A stretch of 64,000 bases of DNA. Source: CADEDH01 sp965262175. Lineage in GTDB: Bacteria; Actinomycetota; Acidimicrobiia; Acidimicrobiales; SZUA-35. The notes beneath the pieces were generated by a model that saw nothing but the letters and a program-made list of their open reading frames with translations, ran no database searches and was not told where the DNA came from. The translations under genes were made by a program, and so were the position numbers. Positions 17,852 to 26,611 of the stretch are shown piece after piece. The stretch spans positions 62,001-126,000 of the forward strand of contig CBDHES010000010.1 of assembly GCA_965262175.1 (NCBI GenBank). The letters run 5' to 3'. Numbering within the stretch: position 1 is the first letter of the stretch; every line of letters starts with the position of its first letter.

Positions 17852-18583
17852 GTGACCGATCCCATCGACCTCGTCGACCTCGTCGACCTGGCCGACCGCC
17901 TCGGTCTCGGCCATCACGAGCACGTGGCCGTCGTCGGCGGGGGCGGCAAGACGACCGTCGTCCACGGCCTCGCCGGGTCGCTGACCGGCCGCCGGGTCAT
18001 CACCACCACGACCAAGATGGGTCACGATCAACACGGCGGTCTCCCGCTGCTGGTCGGGGCGACCGACGACGAGGTCGTGGCCGCGGCCACCGACACCGCA
18101 GGTCCCATCGTGGCGTGGGGCGGGATCGACGGCAGCCGGGCCACCGGGGTCACCCCCGAGACCTGCGACCGGTGGTTCGGCCGCGTCGACCACGTGTTGG
18201 TCGAAGCCGACGGAGCCCGGCGTCGGCCGTTCAAGAGCCCGGGGCACAACGAGCCGGTGGTGCCCGCCACCACGACCCGCTACGTGATCGTGATGGGATC
18301 CGATGCCCTCGGGCGGGTGATCGACGACACCGCCCATCGCCCCGAACGGGTGGCCGCCCTCGCCGGGTGCCGACCGTCGGAGCGGCTCACCCCGGAACGG
18401 GCCGCCACCGTCCTGCTCCACCCCGAGGGGTTCCTGGCCCACCGGCCTCCGGCCGCGGCCACGGCGATCGTGGTCACCAAGGTCGACCCGACCACCGCGT
18501 CCGCTGCGGCCCGGGTGGCCGCTGCGCTCACCGAGCGCCGCCCCACCGACGACCTGGACATCGTCACCCTGGCCCGGGTCTGA
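17852..18583 (+). CDS. yqeC: YqeC-like Mo hydroxylase accessory protein
   Basis: 243 residues resembling the YqeC family (putative selenium-dependent hydroxylase accessory protein). An N-terminal P-loop, AVVGGGGKTTVVHGLAGSL, is followed by TTTTKMGH, HVLVEADGARRRPFKSPGHNEPVVP and VVTKVDPTT, all in the family's order. The family clusters with molybdenum hydroxylases and may act in their cofactor maturation; its biochemistry is unsettled. GTG at 17852 is the first start before the P-loop. It converges on the Mo hydroxylase operon with 15 bases between the stops. Confidence 0.82.
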   Translation: MTDPIDLVDLVDLADRLGLGHHEHVAVVGGGGKTTVVHGLAGSLTGRRVITTTTKMGHDQHGGLPLLVGATDDEVVAAATDTAGPIVAWGGIDGSRATGVTPETCDRWFGRVDHVLVEADGARRRPFKSPGHNEPVVPATTTRYVIVMGSDALGRVIDDTAHRPERVAALAGCRPSERLTPERAATVLLHPEGFLAHRPPAAATAIVVTKVDPTTASAAARVAAALTERRPTDDLDIVTLARV

Positions 18584-18598
18584 CCCGACCCTTCCGCT

Positions 18599-18850
18599 TC
18601 AGCAACAGCCGCCCGACAACGTCGGCAGGAAGTGCACCTCGGCACCCTCGGGCAGGTCCTCGTAGAGGGCGTCGGGGATGATCTCGCCGTCGATCGACAC
18701 CGACGTCCCGTCCGCCAGCCGCTCGGCGATCCCCGGGAACCGCTCGTCGAGGGCCTTGATCAGCCGGCGAACGGTCGCCGCCTCGACCTCCACCTCGGCC
18801 ACGCCGCCGGTCAGGTCCCGCAGCGCGGCCGAGAAGTGGACGGTCACCAT
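18599..18850 (-). CDS. MoaD/ThiS-like sulfur carrier protein with -GGCC tail
   Basis: 83-residue ubiquitin-like sulfur carrier: VTVHFSAALRDLTGG at the start, the central RLIKALDERFPGIAERL helix, and an EVHFLPTLSGGCC end. MoaD and ThiS must end in Gly-Gly for adenylation and thiocarboxylate formation; here two cysteines follow the pair. Carriers with extra residues after GG (for example QbsE of thioquinolobactin synthesis, -GGCF) need proteolytic trimming first. Last gene of the molybdenum hydroxylase operon, 22 bases after the large subunit, so a role as molybdopterin synthase small subunit or in cofactor sulfuration is likely (inference). Confidence 0.85.
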   Translation of the reverse strand: MVTVHFSAALRDLTGGVAEVEVEAATVRRLIKALDERFPGIAERLADGTSVSIDGEIIPDALYEDLPEGAEVHFLPTLSGGCC

Positions 18851-18872
18851 CGACGATGCCCTCCGGTCGGAC

Positions 18873-21134
18873 TCACGCCTCCTCGCTCAACGCTTCGAGG
18901 ACCCGGACCGGCGACATCGGCAGATCCTCCAGGCGGCGGCCGGTGGCGGCGTGGATGGCGTTGGCCACCGCCGCCAGCGGCGGGACGATCCCGACCTCGC
19001 CGACCCCCCGTACCCCGTAGGGGTGGGCCGGGTTGGGCACCTCGACGATGATCGTGTCGATCATCGGGAGATCGGAGGCCACCGGGATGCGGTAGTCGAG
19101 GAAGCCCGGGTTCTCCAGCTTCCCGTCGGCATCGTGGACGTACTCTTCGTTGAGGGCCCAGCCGATGCCCTGGACGACGCCGCCCTGCATCTGGCCCTCG
19201 ACGTAGCTGGGGTGGATGGCCGTCCCGGCGTCCTGGGCGGTGGTGAACCGGAGGATCGTCACCTGCCCGGTCTCGGGGTCGACCTCGACGTCGCACACCT
19301 GGGTCGAGAACGCCGAACCGACGCCTCGGGCGTTGAGCGAAGCGGTGGCCGAGACCGGGCCACCGGTCCGGTGCCACTTGGCGGCGATGGCGGCCATCGT
19401 CAGCGGCGTCTCGCTGCCCTCGGTGTGCTGGGCCTGCCCGTCGACCCACTCGACCTGCTCGACGTCGCAGTCCCACATCTTGGCCGCCCGGGCCCGGAGG
19501 TCGTCCTTGATCTTGCGGCACGCCTCGACGACCGCCGCCCCGGTGGCCAGGGTGACCCGGCTCCCGCCGGTCGAGTCGTTGAACCCGACCGTCTCGGTGT
19601 CGGCCACGAACGGGTGGACCCGTTCGACGTCGATCCCCATCTCCTCGGCGGCCATCAGGGCCATCGAGGCCCGGCTGCCACCGATGTCGGGCGAGCCGAC
19701 GACGACGGTCAGGTTGCCGCCCTCGTTGACGTTGACCGTGGCGGTCGAGTTCATCCCGGCGTTGAACCAGAAGCCGCTGGCAACCCCCCGGCCCTGGTTC
19801 GGTCCGAGCGGGGCCGAGTAGTGCTCGTGATCCCGGATCGCCTCGAGGGTCTCGACGAAGCCGATACGGGGGAACTTCGGACCGTACGAGGCCTGGGTTC
19901 CTTCGACGGCGGCGTTCTTCAGCCGGAGCTCGAGCGGATCCATGTCGATGGCCTGGGCCAGCTCATCGAGCACGCTCTCGACGGCGAAGGCGGCCATCGG
20001 CGCCCCCGGGGCCCGGTAGGCGGCGACCCGGGGCTTGTTGACCACGACGTCGAAGCCCTCGACGAAGAAGTTGGGGATGTCGTAGGGGGCGATGACCGTC
20101 ATGCCGGCCGCCCCGACCGGCGAACCGGGGAACGCCCCGGCCTCGTAGGCCAGCCAGGCGTCGGCCGCGGTGAGCCGGCCGTCGTTGGTGACGCCCATCT
20201 TGACCCGGATCCGGGTCCCCGAGGTCGGACCCGACGCCTTGAAGACCTCGTCGCGGTCCATGACCAGCCGGACCGGTCGGCCCGACTTCCGGGACAGGGC
20301 GACGGCCAGCGGTTCGAGGTAGATGACGGTCTTGCCGCCGAACCCGCCGCCGATCTCGGCCGGGGTCACCTTCAGCTGGGTGGCGTCCCAGCCGAGCACG
20401 GTTGCGGTGTAGGTCCGCATGGCGAAGTGGCCCTGCGATGAGCACCACAGGTTGGTCTTGCCGTCCTGGCCGGCGTCGGCCACCGCGGCGTGGGGCTCGA
20501 TGTAGCCCTGGTGAACCGGCTTGGTGGTGAAGGTCCGCTCGACGACGTGGTCGGCCTCGGCGAACCCGGCGTCGAGGTCGCCCCGCTCGTGGACGATCCG
20601 TTGGGCCACGTTCGACGGCGCCTCGGGGGCCGGATCGACCCCCCGGGTGATGAGGTCGTCGTGGAGCAGCGGGGCGTCGTCGGCCATCGCCTCGTCGACG
20701 GTCAGCACGTGAGGCAGGACCTCGTAGGTGACGTCGATGGCGGCCGCCGCCGCCCGGGCCTGCTTCTTGGTGCCGGCCGCCACGGCGGCGATCGGGTGGC
20801 CCTCGTAGAGGACCTTGTCCCGGGCGATGGCGTTCAGCGACATGTGCACCTGGTCGGGCCGGACGCCGGCCTCGGCCAGATCGGGGAAGTCGGCGCTGGT
20901 GATGATCGCCTTCACCCCGGGCATGGCCTCGGCTGCGGTGGTGTCGATGGCCACGATCCGGGCGTGGGCGTGGGGCGACCGGAGCACCGCCCCCTCCAGC
21001 ATCTGGGGGAGCTGGAGGTCGGCGCCGAAGCGGGCCTTGCCGGTTACCTTGTCGAGCCCGTCGGGGCGGACGGGACGGGTCCCGACCCACTTGTAGCCGG
21101 GCTGGGCGGTTGGGTTGTCGTCGGTGATGGTCAC
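18873..21134 (-). CDS. Molybdenum hydroxylase (xanthine dehydrogenase family), molybdopterin-binding subunit
   Basis: 753-residue large subunit of a CoxL/XdhA-type hydroxylase, which inserts water-derived oxygen into a heterocycle or aldehyde. Seen: TRPVRPDGLDKVTGKARFG entry motif, EIGGGFGGKT molybdopterin loop, AYRAPGAPMAAFAVES (Arg of the active site), QGIGWAL, and the GVRGVGEVGIVPPLAAVANA end with the expected catalytic Glu. The CoxL signature AYRCSFR is absent, so it is not a form I CO dehydrogenase. GTG at 21134 follows GAGGAGG by five bases and sits 11 bases after the 2Fe-2S gene stop. Substrate unknown; xanthine or another N-heterocycle is plausible. Confidence 0.92.
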   Translation of the reverse strand: MTITDDNPTAQPGYKWVGTRPVRPDGLDKVTGKARFGADLQLPQMLEGAVLRSPHAHARIVAIDTTAAEAMPGVKAIITSADFPDLAEAGVRPDQVHMSLNAIARDKVLYEGHPIAAVAAGTKKQARAAAAAIDVTYEVLPHVLTVDEAMADDAPLLHDDLITRGVDPAPEAPSNVAQRIVHERGDLDAGFAEADHVVERTFTTKPVHQGYIEPHAAVADAGQDGKTNLWCSSQGHFAMRTYTATVLGWDATQLKVTPAEIGGGFGGKTVIYLEPLAVALSRKSGRPVRLVMDRDEVFKASGPTSGTRIRVKMGVTNDGRLTAADAWLAYEAGAFPGSPVGAAGMTVIAPYDIPNFFVEGFDVVVNKPRVAAYRAPGAPMAAFAVESVLDELAQAIDMDPLELRLKNAAVEGTQASYGPKFPRIGFVETLEAIRDHEHYSAPLGPNQGRGVASGFWFNAGMNSTATVNVNEGGNLTVVVGSPDIGGSRASMALMAAEEMGIDVERVHPFVADTETVGFNDSTGGSRVTLATGAAVVEACRKIKDDLRARAAKMWDCDVEQVEWVDGQAQHTEGSETPLTMAAIAAKWHRTGGPVSATASLNARGVGSAFSTQVCDVEVDPETGQVTILRFTTAQDAGTAIHPSYVEGQMQGGVVQGIGWALNEEYVHDADGKLENPGFLDYRIPVASDLPMIDTIIVEVPNPAHPYGVRGVGEVGIVPPLAAVANAIHAATGRRLEDLPMSPVRVLEALSEEA

Positions 21135-21145
21135 GGTCGTCCTCC

Positions 21146-21634
21146 TCAGGCGCCGTTGGAGCTGGCCCGCATGAGCTCGGCGGCATCGAGCACGGAGCGG
21201 ACGATCTTGTCGTACCCGGTGCAGCGGCACAGGTTGCCGGCCAGGGCGTAGCGGACCTCGGTCTCGGTCGGGTTCGGGTTGCGGTCGAGCAGGCCCTTGG
21301 CCGCCACCAGGAACCCGGGGGTGCAGACCCCGCACTGGAGCGCCGCCCCTTCGAGGAAGCACTGCTGGAGCGGGTGGAGGGCGTCGGCGGTGGCCAGGCC
21401 CTCGATGGTGACCACGGTCGCCCCCTGGACCTCGGGGGCGAAGACCAGGCACGAGCAGGTGACCCGGTCGTCGAGCAGGACCGAGCAGGCCCCGCAGTCG
21501 CCGGTCCCGCAGCCCTCCTTGACGCCGGTCAGGCCGACGTCGTCGCGCAAGGCGTCGAGCAGTGAGTTGTCGCCCTCGGTGAGGAAGTCGACCTCGTCGC
21601 CGTTGATGGTGCAAGTGATGTGGGTCTTGCTCAC
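21146..21634 (-). CDS. Molybdenum hydroxylase 2Fe-2S subunit
   Basis: 162-residue electron-transfer subunit of the Mo hydroxylase. The N-terminal plant ferredoxin-type cluster site is EGCGTGDCGACSVLLDDRVTCSC, given here in parts: C-GTG-D-C-GA-C then a later Cys. The C-terminal helical domain has the second cluster's QCGVCTPG and NLCRCTGY motifs. Length is typical. Its start overlaps the FAD subunit stop (21631-21634), giving the common gene order FAD, FeS, Mo. Confidence 0.94.
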   Translation of the reverse strand: MSKTHITCTINGDEVDFLTEGDNSLLDALRDDVGLTGVKEGCGTGDCGACSVLLDDRVTCSCLVFAPEVQGATVVTIEGLATADALHPLQQCFLEGAALQCGVCTPGFLVAAKGLLDRNPNPTETEVRYALAGNLCRCTGYDKIVRSVLDAAELMRASSNGA

Positions 21635-22515
21635 GCCGATCCTTCCTCGGTTGCTGCTGCTCCGCCGGCGGCTCGCTCGGCGGCCCGGGCCACGGCCCGC
21701 TTGGCCAGCACGCCGGCCACCTGACGGCGGTAGGCGACCGTGCCCCGCTTGTCGTCGATCGGGTCGGCGGCTGCGGTGGCGGCCGCCGCCACTGCGGCCA
21801 GCACGCCGTCGTCGATCCGGTTACCGACCACGGCGGCCACCGCATCGGGGACCGTGACGGCGGTCGGGGCGACGGCGCCGAGGGCGATCTCGGCCGCCGC
21901 CACCGTGCCGTCGTCGGCCAGGGTGATCCGAGCCCCCGCCCCGACGACCGCGATGTCCATCTCGGTGCGGGGGATGAGCCGGAAATAGGCGTCGCCGGTC
22001 CGGGCCGGCGGTCGGTCGAGCTCCAGCTCCACCACGAACTCACCCGCAGCCAGCGACGTCGAACCGGGCCCGGTGACGACGTCGCCGACCGGGATCGTCC
22101 TCGTCCCGGTGGCCGAGGCGACCACGGCCCGGGCGCCGTTGACGATCATCGCCGGGACCGAGTCGGCGGCCGGCGAGGCGTTGCACAGGTTGCCGCCGAG
22201 GCTGCACCGGCTCTGGATCTGATCCGAGCCGATCAGGCCGGCCGCTTCGACCAGGCCGGGGAAGTCGGCGGCCAGGGCGGCGTTCTCGGTCAGCTCGACG
22301 GTCGGGACGGCCGCCCCGATCGTCCACGTACCGCCGCCGTTCGACACGGCCCGGAGGCGCTCGATGCGCTTCAGGTCGACGAGGACGTCGGGCTCGGGTC
22401 GGCCGGACCGAAGCTGGGGGATCACGTCGGTGGCGCCGGCGAAGACCCGCGCCGAGGCATGCTCAGCCAGGAGTCGGGTCGCCTCCTCCACCGTCGTCGG
22501 GGCCAGGTACTCCAC
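21631..22515 (-). CDS. Molybdenum hydroxylase FAD-binding subunit
   Basis: 294-residue CoxM/XdhB-like subunit that passes electrons from the 2Fe-2S clusters to FAD. The N-terminal motif RVFAGATDVIPQLRSG and the second FAD loop CSLGGNLCNASPAADSVPA are clear, followed by a CO_deh_flav_C-like domain. First gene of the operon (FAD, FeS, Mo, sulfur carrier). The start at 22515 leaves 82 bases to the divergent 2OG oxygenase start. Confidence 0.92.
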   Translation of the reverse strand: MEYLAPTTVEEATRLLAEHASARVFAGATDVIPQLRSGRPEPDVLVDLKRIERLRAVSNGGGTWTIGAAVPTVELTENAALAADFPGLVEAAGLIGSDQIQSRCSLGGNLCNASPAADSVPAMIVNGARAVVASATGTRTIPVGDVVTGPGSTSLAAGEFVVELELDRPPARTGDAYFRLIPRTEMDIAVVGAGARITLADDGTVAAAEIALGAVAPTAVTVPDAVAAVVGNRIDDGVLAAVAAAATAAADPIDDKRGTVAYRRQVAGVLAKRAVARAAERAAGGAAATEEGSA

Positions 22516-22597
22516 GCCGTCTCCTCCCGGTCGTAGGGAGGCTCAACCTACCTCGGGACCCCTTGTGGAATCGAGACGGACATGGGACCGTGCTTCG

Positions 22598-23617
22598 ATG
22601 ACCGACCGATCGCCCGCCTCGTCCCCCGGATCGCCCGGCGATGCCGCCAGCGGCGGCCCATCCCTCCATGAGCTCGGCCGGGAGCGCCGGATGGGCGGCC
22701 TCGGCACCGAGGTCGACCGGGCGCTGCCGATCGTCGACCTCGACCGGTTCGAGGCCCGTCGGGACGAGATCGTCGAGGCGGTGTGGGAGGCGGCGATCGG
22801 CGACGGGTTCTTCCAGGTCGTCAACCACGGCCTCTCGGTGGCCGAGATCGATCGGGCCTTCGACCTGGCCGAGCGGTTCTTCGCCCTCCCGATGGCGGCC
22901 AAGGAGCGGCTCCCCCTCCGCCCGGGCACCAACGCCGGTTGGGAGCACCGGAGCCAGGTCCGGCCCTCGACCGGGACCCCCGACGAGAAGGAGAGCTACC
23001 AGCTGACCCGTCCCCGGATGGACGGGCTGTGGCCGCCCGACGACGCCGTCCCGGGGTTCCGGGCCGAGCTGCTGGCCTTCGAGGCGGCCAACCACCGGAT
23101 CGCCATGCGGCTCCTGTCGTGCTTCGCCATCAAGCTGGGGTTCGAGTCCGACTTCTTCACCGTGCGCCACGACCCGACCCGAGCCGAGTACCAGTCGACC
23201 CTCCGGCTGCTCCACTACCTACCGGTCGAGCCGTCCGACGACGAGCCGAGGTGGCGGGCCGGGGCCCACACCGACTTCGACTGCCTGACCCTGCTCCATC
23301 AGCGGGAGGGGGAGCGGGGTCTCCAGCTGTGCCCGGGGCGCGATCTCGACTCCGGCCGGTGGACCCCGGTCGAGCCCTCAGCCGGGGTGATCACCTGCAA
23401 CATCGGCGACATGTTGATGCGGTGGTCCGACGACGTGCTCCCGTCGACCCTCCACCGGGTCCGGGTCCCCGATGGCGACGAGGCCCGCCGCCCCCGGTAC
23501 TCGATCGCCTACTTCGCCCAGGCCGACACCGACGCCATCATCGAAGGACCCGAGCGGCGCTACCCGGCGATCACCGCCGACGACTACCTCCGGCAACGCA
23601 TCGCCGCCAACTTCTGA
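22598..23617 (+). CDS. 2-oxoglutarate/Fe(II) oxygenase, isopenicillin N synthase-like
   Basis: 339 residues. DIOX_N domain at about 35-150 (PIVDLDRFEARRDEIVEAV, DGFFQVVNHGL) and the iron site: HTDFDCLT (His-x-Asp), TLHRV (distal His), and RYSIAYF (Arg-x-Ser binding 2-oxoglutarate), so it should use 2OG. ATG at 22598 is the first plausible start in an open frame that extends upstream. Divergent from the Mo hydroxylase operon; members of this family occur in nucleobase and alkaloid oxidation as well as secondary metabolism, so the substrate is undetermined. Confidence 0.88.
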   Translation: MTDRSPASSPGSPGDAASGGPSLHELGRERRMGGLGTEVDRALPIVDLDRFEARRDEIVEAVWEAAIGDGFFQVVNHGLSVAEIDRAFDLAERFFALPMAAKERLPLRPGTNAGWEHRSQVRPSTGTPDEKESYQLTRPRMDGLWPPDDAVPGFRAELLAFEAANHRIAMRLLSCFAIKLGFESDFFTVRHDPTRAEYQSTLRLLHYLPVEPSDDEPRWRAGAHTDFDCLTLLHQREGERGLQLCPGRDLDSGRWTPVEPSAGVITCNIGDMLMRWSDDVLPSTLHRVRVPDGDEARRPRYSIAYFAQADTDAIIEGPERRYPAITADDYLRQRIAANF

Positions 23618-23620
23618 CCT

Positions 23621-23666
23621 GCACCCGGGTGCCGACCCGGGGCCGCGGCTCGGCCGCGCCCGGTCG
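23621..23666. terminator. Palindrome plus imperfect GC hairpin between convergent genes
   Basis: A 12-bp perfect palindrome (GCACCCGGGTGC, 23621-23632) is followed at once by an imperfect GC-rich hairpin (CGACC arm from 23633, closing with GGTCG ending 23666, internal bulges). It lies between the convergent stops at 23617 and 23681; probable transcription end. Confidence 0.4.
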
Positions 23667-23680
23667 GCCCGTCGAGCCGG

Positions 23681-25711
23681 CTACCGGCAGCGTCCGGTGA
23701 CGAACCGGAGGGCGGGATGGGCCAAGCGGATCGGGGCCGCCGAGCACACGGCCGAGCCCTGGGGCCACCGTCGACTCGAACGGCGACGGAGCTCGTCCAG
23801 CCGGTAGGGAGCGCTCATCGGGGTGACGAGCAGGCCTCGATCGTCGACCTCCAGGTTGAGTCGGGTGCCGAGCAGTCCCTCGGCCGGTGTCGGGCACTGC
23901 CAGAACGATCGGAGGACGTCGGTCACCGCCTGCCGGTCGGGCACCGGGTTGGGGGTCCAGGACGCCAGCCGATCGGCCGACGGCATCAGCTCGGCAAGGC
24001 GGACCGCGGCCTCCCAGATGCGGTCCCGGTCGGCGCTGGCCATCGCCGCCACCCCGGAATCGAAGACCGGCTCCACGCCGGCCCCCTCCCTCTCGTAGCC
24101 GATGGCCCGGGGCTGCCCGTCGCCGGTGAACATCTCCACGCACTGGTCGATGCCGTGGAACGGGATCGGCTCGTGGGAGTCGTCGAAGGCGTACCGCTCG
24201 ATGCGGCACATGGCATCGACCGACGCCTTCACCCCGGCACCGCCGAAGTGGTAGTTGAGCGGCGCCACCCCCAGCACGTGCTCGAACAGGCCCGACACGA
24301 CCGCTGCGGTCTGGCCCCGCCACCCGACGTCGATCACGAGGCACGGGCCCGGCCGGAGGCGGAACCCGGCCAGGTAGCCGGCGACGAGGTCGAACCGGTC
24401 GCGGGCCCGGGTGGCGATCAGCTCCCGAACGCTCCGATCGGCCAGGATCCGGGGCCATGAGCTGTCGACCGACGGGAGGGGTCGGTCGGGATCGACGATC
24501 GGTTCGGGGAGGAGGTGGGCGACGTCGTCGGGGGTCAGGCCGGCCCGCTGGAGCAGGGTCCGGGCCGGCCAGGTGCTCCGACCGTGGTTGAGGTATCCGT
24601 AGCGATCGAGCGTCCCGAGCCGGATCCACTCGTCGACCCCGATGGTCTGGGCCCCGGCGAGGTTCCACGAGATCCGGTTGCCATGGAGGTAGTGGAGGTC
24701 GATACCGGCGCCCGACCAGTGGTCCTTGGGCATGGCCTCGGCCATCTGGAGGGGCAGGTCGCCGTCGCGGGCCACGAACACGACCTGGTCGATGCCCTGG
24801 GCCTCGCACCGGGTCCGGGCGGCGAGGAGGAAGCCCATCAGGGCCGGCCCGATCACGCTCGCTCCGACGGTGGTGGCGACGTCGGTGGAATCGGGGTCGA
24901 GGTCGAGTCGGGCCCGGGTGGCGGCGGCGGCCACCGTGGCCCCCGCCGTCCCACTGGCGGTCAGCCGACGTTCGTAGCGGTTGGGGTTGGCGTTGCGCCG
25001 ACCCCGAGCGGCGATGCCCCGAGCGAGCGGCACCGCCCAGTCGACGAAGGGGTGGTTGCCGACGAAGGCGACCCGGTCGGCGGTCGTGCCGTGGGCCTCG
25101 AGCCAATGGTCGAAGAGTCGGCCGTCGCCCTTCCACCGGCCGACCGCCCCCGACACGTGGAGCTGTTCGTCGCCGACCAGGAGGTCCTCCCGGCGGAGCA
25201 GCCCGGCGATGCAGGCCGGCGGGAGGTACATGTCGGACACGAACGCGATCTCGATGCCCCGAGATCGGATCTCTCGGAGCGCGGCGGCGGCGCCCGGCAC
25301 GGCGACGGTGATCTCCCGCTCGGTCTCCAGCTCGAGGTCGATGCAGGCCGTCGCGTCGGCCCGGGACGCCAGCTCGTCGTGGCGATACCAGGCCACCAGG
25401 TCCTCGCCCGGGACCCGCCGGGCGGCGGCGGCCCGGGCGTCTCGGTACTCCGACGCCGAGCCGGTCCACGCGTCGGCCGCGACCAGCAGGTTGGCCAGCA
25501 CCGTCTCGAAGGCCCGGGGGTCGTTCAGCGACCTGGTGAGGACCGTGTCGTACACGTCGAACCCGACCACGTCCGGTCGTCGACGGTCGAGCCAGTCGAC
25601 GATGTCGCGCCACGAGCGAACCTGGCCCCGGCCGAGCCGGTCGAGGTGGTAGAGCAGTCGCGGGGCGCGCAGAAGCCGCGCCCCGCCGACGACGACGTCC
25701 TGTCGTTCCAC
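23681..25711 (-). CDS. HAD-superfamily protein with large uncharacterised C-terminal region
   Basis: 676 residues. Residues about 45-250 form a HAD-like phosphohydrolase: motif I FDVYDTVLTR (D-x-Y-D-T), motif II AFVSDMYLP, motif III Lys in GRWKGDGRLF, and a motif IV region FVGNHPFVDW in which one expected Asp is Asn. The remaining 420 residues, containing DQVVFVARDGDLPL and LVIDVGWRGQTAAV, resemble the C-terminal part of predicted HAD hydrolases found in glycan or capsule loci (COG5610-like). Enzymatic activity and role are uncertain; no glycosyltransferase is adjacent. Divergent from the alpha/beta hydrolase. Confidence 0.75.
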   Translation of the reverse strand: MERQDVVVGGARLLRAPRLLYHLDRLGRGQVRSWRDIVDWLDRRRPDVVGFDVYDTVLTRSLNDPRAFETVLANLLVAADAWTGSASEYRDARAAAARRVPGEDLVAWYRHDELASRADATACIDLELETEREITVAVPGAAAALREIRSRGIEIAFVSDMYLPPACIAGLLRREDLLVGDEQLHVSGAVGRWKGDGRLFDHWLEAHGTTADRVAFVGNHPFVDWAVPLARGIAARGRRNANPNRYERRLTASGTAGATVAAAATRARLDLDPDSTDVATTVGASVIGPALMGFLLAARTRCEAQGIDQVVFVARDGDLPLQMAEAMPKDHWSGAGIDLHYLHGNRISWNLAGAQTIGVDEWIRLGTLDRYGYLNHGRSTWPARTLLQRAGLTPDDVAHLLPEPIVDPDRPLPSVDSSWPRILADRSVRELIATRARDRFDLVAGYLAGFRLRPGPCLVIDVGWRGQTAAVVSGLFEHVLGVAPLNYHFGGAGVKASVDAMCRIERYAFDDSHEPIPFHGIDQCVEMFTGDGQPRAIGYEREGAGVEPVFDSGVAAMASADRDRIWEAAVRLAELMPSADRLASWTPNPVPDRQAVTDVLRSFWQCPTPAEGLLGTRLNLEVDDRGLLVTPMSAPYRLDELRRRSSRRWPQGSAVCSAAPIRLAHPALRFVTGRCR

Positions 25712-25858
25712 GGCGGTCTCACTTGGTTGGCGGCGGGACGGCCGAAAGGTAGCAACGGGAGGCCAACCGGTCGGGAGACGTGGCAGATTTGCTCAGTGGA
25801 GAACCGGCTGCGGCACCCTTGCCGGGGCCGGTCGAGCCGAACGGAAGGAGCCCCGACG

Positions 25859-26602
25859 ATGGCATGGGTGGACGAAGGAACGACGAGCGACGGGATCGTA
25901 GAACGAGGCCTGGTGGTCGAGGTCGACGGCCGGACCGTGCCCGGGGTGACGTGGTCGCCGGTCGACGGTGCCGATCGGCTGGTTCTGCTCGGCCATGGTG
26001 GGTCGACCCACAAGCGGGTCGAGTACCTGGTCGAGGTGGCGAGAGGCCTGGCCGGGGCGGGGATCGGCTCGCTGGCCATCGACGGACCGGGCCACGGCGA
26101 CCGGTCGATCGAGATCGACGACGACGAGCTGGCGACGACCGACGACGAGGTCGCCCGGGACCGGGAGCGGTTCACCCTTCGCTGGGTCAGGGGTGGGGGA
26201 ACCGCCGGGGTGGTCGCCGATTGGCAAGGGGCGCTCGACTTCGTCGAGTCGGAGCACGGTGCCCGACCGACGGGGTGGTGGGGGTTGTCGATGGGGACGA
26301 TGATGGGTCTCCCGGTCGCCGCCACCGACCCCCGGATCCAGGTCGCGGTGCTGGGACTGATGGGGGTGTGGGGCCCGAACCGCAACGACCTCGCCCACCT
26401 GGCGGGACAGGTCACCTGCCCGCTGCGGTTCCTGGTCCAGTGGGACGACGAGGTCGTTCCCCGGGAGTCGTGCCTCGACCTGTACGACAAGCTCGGGTCG
26501 AGCCGCAAGACACTCCACGCCAACCCCGGTCCCCACGCCGAGGTACCGACGTTCGAGGTGGTGTCGTCGATCCAGTACCTGGCCCGCCACCTCGGTCGGT
26601 GA
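25859..26602 (+). CDS. Alpha/beta hydrolase (dienelactone hydrolase-like)
   Basis: 247-residue alpha/beta hydrolase. LVLLGHGGSTHKRVEY gives the oxyanion HGG motif, the nucleophile elbow is WWGLSMGTMMG (G-L-S-M-G), an acid is likely in VQWDDEVVP, and His in NPGPHAEVP completes the triad. The ATG at 25859 follows GGAAGGAG at a good distance. Small esterase or lactonase of unknown substrate. It ends 9 bases before the convergent E2-like gene. Confidence 0.85.
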   Translation: MAWVDEGTTSDGIVERGLVVEVDGRTVPGVTWSPVDGADRLVLLGHGGSTHKRVEYLVEVARGLAGAGIGSLAIDGPGHGDRSIEIDDDELATTDDEVARDRERFTLRWVRGGGTAGVVADWQGALDFVESEHGARPTGWWGLSMGTMMGLPVAATDPRIQVAVLGLMGVWGPNRNDLAHLAGQVTCPLRFLVQWDDEVVPRESCLDLYDKLGSSRKTLHANPGPHAEVPTFEVVSSIQYLARHLGR

Positions 26603-26611
26603 GCGGCCGGC

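Noticed and set aside
18873..22515. Form I carbon monoxide dehydrogenase (coxMSL)
   Set aside because: The large subunit lacks the AYRCSFR active-site loop and reads AYRAPGAPM instead, as in other Mo hydroxylases.
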